From Zhengitettix transpicula (Eukaryota; Arthropoda; Insecta; Orthoptera; Tetrigidae), in the NCBI GenBank assembly GCA_037074705.1, contig CM073591.1, forward strand, positions 75,312,532 to 75,376,531: DNA of 64,000 nucleotides. The letters run 5' to 3'. The translations under genes and the position numbers were made by a program. The notes under the pieces are model-generated. The model made no database searches. It was not told the DNA's origin and was given only the letters and a program-made list of their open reading frames with translations. Shown here in pieces: positions 61,590 through 64,000 of this stretch. Numbering within the stretch: the first letter of the stretch is position 1; each line of letters starts with the position of its first letter.

Positions 61590-61748
61590 AACGTAAATAA
61601 TATTCAGTTGAATGTTAACAATTTTAGAAATCATTCTGGCATTATACCTACTTTCAGTTAGTAAAACATTAGTATTATTTAAATCAAAAGTTTTATTGAC
61701 GTGAGTGCAATGTTTTGATTCAAAAATTTTTCCTATGAATAATAACAT
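61590..61748 (-). pseudogene. Penelope-like GIY-YIG C-terminal fragment
   Basis: The minus-strand frame contains SKHCTHVNKTFDLNNTNVLL then TESRYNARMISKIVNIQLN. This fits the C-terminal half of the Penelope endonuclease (H....H.FDF.N.KVL..E..Y..R...E...I), including the HC..H metal-type spacing. The YIG half is absent. It belongs to a subtype different from the copies at 10.7 and 51.7 kb. Confidence 0.6.
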
Positions 61749-61974
61749 TTTTATTTTAATTTAACTAATATTTTTGATACTGTAAGTAGGTATCATTTCT
61801 AATTTATTTTTAGGAATTGTTCAGTTTAATATAAATAATTGTACCACTAATAACCAAAGTGATACAAATGAAATAAGCAATATCTATAGCGTGTTAGTTT
61901 CTTCTTAATCAATTATTTATTATTATTATTTTATTTAGCGTTGACATCCTTTGCATAATTTAATCAAATGTGTA

Positions 61975-62085
61975 CCCTGCCTGATGAGATCCACGAGATG
62001 AGGAGTAAATGAAATGCTGTGTTTTGTAACTGTGTTTAACTTTAAAAAATGTGGCCAATATTTGATCTCAAACATATGTTAGCGT
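61975..62085 (+). mobile_element. Penelope-like 3' tail with hammerhead core segments
   Basis: CTGATGAG (61981-61988) and GAAA (62011-62014) are both perfect, but the 22 nt between them pair poorly. The following sequence (TTTTGTAACTGTGTTTAACT ... TGTGGCCAATATTTGATCT) matches the pattern of the other PLE tails. It is probably inactive. Confidence 0.45.
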
Positions 62086-62786
62086 TTTTAAATTTGCTTT
62101 TAACAGACGCTAATTTGTTTTTCAACCTCATTACACAGTTATAGTGATTGGTGTAACAAAAAATTATTACAAGAATAATAATTTTTTATGTAGCATAAAA
62201 TTATTACATTAATATTATAGAATGTGACTTCGGATATTGTCAGGTGTATTAAACATAAATTTTAATCTTTCACAAAAGACAATGGACAATATAATAACGT
62301 CGCAGCTTAATAATGCTTCAATGTTATTAATACTGCTTACTCATAGACTCTTGAAGTTTTCCTCCTCTATTGTTTAGTCTATAAATTTATAACTTTAATG
62401 CAGCTAATATTCTTCTTAAATTTTCTTAAACAGCTTGTAATGTTTAAATGCGTCTTCAGCCCCAATTCGTGACCAACTGTTGTGTGTTTCGTAGCCTTCA
62501 CAGCGTGGCATTCAGTTCTAACGTTTCAAGTAATCCCGGGTGTTTTCCTCACTCTTAAGGTCGTTGAGCTAAAGTCTTTTCCCACACAAAGGTTACGCTG
62601 ATCGTGTCTAACCTGTGCCTTATCGAAAATTTTGCAATGCCACGATTTAGTTTTCAAGAGGTCGAGATTTGTTCTTGACACATTTAAGAAGAAAGTAAAT
62701 TCCTCTCATTGTGAAATATGAGCTTAAATGTACATTTCAAAAAAAAAATTGACAAGAAAATTTTTTATTTTATTTTTAGAAGTCGA

Positions 62787-62862
62787 CTACGGTAGTTCAG
62801 TTGTTTTAGCGTCTGTATACTTAGTGCAGGGCCTGGTTTTTATTCTTGGGTCGAGATTTTTC
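62787..62862 (+). mobile_element. tRNA-derived SINE remnant
   Basis: GTAGTTCAGTTGTTTTAGCG resembles a tRNA D-arm/A box (GTAGCTCAGTTGGTAGAGCG). GCAGGGCCTGG and TTCTTGGGTCGAGAT take the place of the T-arm, with a damaged B box. Confidence 0.45.
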
Positions 62863-62934
62863 TATCCTAATCCGTTAATTTAATTTCACAGATTTTATAG
62901 CTGAGCTTATATTGAAAGAATTTATTTTGTTCTA

Positions 62935-62985
62935 GAATTCTATTTGCGACAATCGAACCCAGTTCAGCAGTTATCAACCAATGAC
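62935..62985 (-). mobile_element. Possible tRNA-like SINE T-arm
   Basis: Minus strand GAACTGGGTTCGATTGTCGC carries a near-consensus B box (GGTTCGATTG), with a D-arm-like TTGGTTGATAACTG ahead of it. This is a short, isolated remnant. Confidence 0.35.
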
Positions 62986-64000
62986 ATTTCCATGAAACTA
63001 GACTCTCTTCTTTGTAATACTTGCCGAATTAAAATTACCCACTTATGTTTTGCAATTAAGATAGATTCGTTGCTATAATAATTAAGAAATATTTAAAAAT
63101 AGTGTACATAGTGTGATATGCTGGGCATTTAAGTTCTTTCGTGTCTGGATACATTAAATTTGGTCTGAAGTATTCTGGGGCCAAAGGATTCAATCATACA
63201 CCTTTACGAAAGTTGCCTCCTCATGAAATGTAATTACAGAAGAATGATTCGAAGAAGCGATCTTCAGGGATTCGTCGTTCAGAATGACGTATTGTCCGTG
63301 ATGACATGTCCGAGTCTTTTGGGATGCAAACGTAAATGATGGCCGACCTTCCTCCTGTTATGATTGAAAATTCAGCCTTATTAATTTTATTATATCTATT
63401 AAATCAGTATACATAAATGCATTTCGTTTTCCATCGCTCAGAAGCAACGTTGATCTATTTTTTTTTCTTTACTGCATTGAAATTCCCCGAAATACTGGCC
63501 TCACAAGGCGGGACATATTTTTCTGAATATGCATTAATCAATTTCTAAAAACGTCCATCTGTCAGTTAGTTAAAAAAAATAGAATAATTGAAACGTCGAT
63601 AGAGTGTATGAGGATCAAGCAGTCATATTTTGTGAATCCGACACGATGGTTCAACGGCAATATAGTTGTTTGGATGTGTTTATTTGAACCGTCGGATGAG
63701 AAAAAGTGTTATTTTATTTCTTCTATAATTATGTCAGTGAGAAAACAAAAATTGATTGAAGATGAAGGTTAGAAGGTAAAAATGCGAGTGATAATGAGAA
63801 AGAAGTAGATACGAAATGAATTCTTTGAGGGAAGAAAATAAGGTGAATAAAGGTGGTCCGAAAATAGTGTAACGCACAATATTATAATTAATAATTACGG
63901 AGGAAAAATTTGCCTCTCACCTATCGATCATAGTATTTTAGTGTTACAAGCATCCTTTCAATTGTTTCTTGCATTTAGCGTTAGTGTTTCAAATAAAATA
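62986..64000. other. AT-rich intergenic DNA to the window end
   Basis: No supported feature. Confidence 0.5.

Noticed and set aside
1..64000. CRISPR arrays, rRNA genes, bacterial operons
   Set aside because: No short regularly spaced repeats of the CRISPR type, no rRNA-like sequence and no closely packed gene runs were seen; the window is animal nuclear DNA.

Overview
This is a 64-kb stretch of AT-rich animal genomic DNA, almost certainly from an insect. The clues are a secreted glycine-rich/PYPV-repeat structural (cuticle-type) protein gene with an insect-style TATA promoter, a decayed mariner transposase, Penelope-like retroelement pieces and tRNA-derived SINE remnants. A polyneopteran such as a cockroach, termite or stick insect would fit, but the sequence alone does not settle the species.

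Only one gene is supported. It lies on the minus strand between about 22,450 and 19,130. A TATA box (22,444-22,451) precedes a tiny coding exon of four codons (22,357-22,368), a 1,758-nt phase-0 intron with GTAAGT and CAG borders, and a long terminal exon (19,276-20,598). A canonical AATAAA sits 124 nt past the stop. The predicted 444-residue product has a signal peptide, a dibasic KR site, a (GGGL)n block, 25 PYPV motifs and a GGY-rich tail. It looks like an extracellular cuticular or structural protein, possibly of the Vajk kind.

The rest is intergenic DNA and dead mobile DNA. Positions 1-2,212 hold a complex tandem array (about 280-bp units, a 141-bp triplication, an ACAAACAT-type tail). 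Positions 8,678-9,210 hold a mariner fossil. Penelope-like element (PLE) remnants lie at 10,294-11,060 (+), 34,790-35,460 (-), 40,002-40,135 (+), 51,020-51,830 (-) and 61,590-61,748 (-), recognised by GIY-YIG endonuclease peptides. Isolated PLE 3' tails carrying a hammerhead-ribozyme-like core occur near 26.9, 47.66, 47.78, 53.0, 57.5, 58.05 and 62.0 kb. 

The most abundant repeat is a 400-570-bp SINE-like element, called SLE here (my label), with about 15 copies or fragments. It has an A-rich 3' end, two 3'-end subfamilies, at least one clean target-site duplication and several short hairpins conserved between copies. One hairpin shows a paired (compensatory) substitution, and at least four copies break exactly at it. 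This structured repeat and the hammerhead-bearing PLE tails are the most interesting material. A roughly 1-kb inverted repeat (32,396-33,440), a smaller hairpin at 9.4-9.5 kb and many (TA)n tracts complete the picture. Most other short open frames are chance or repeat-derived.
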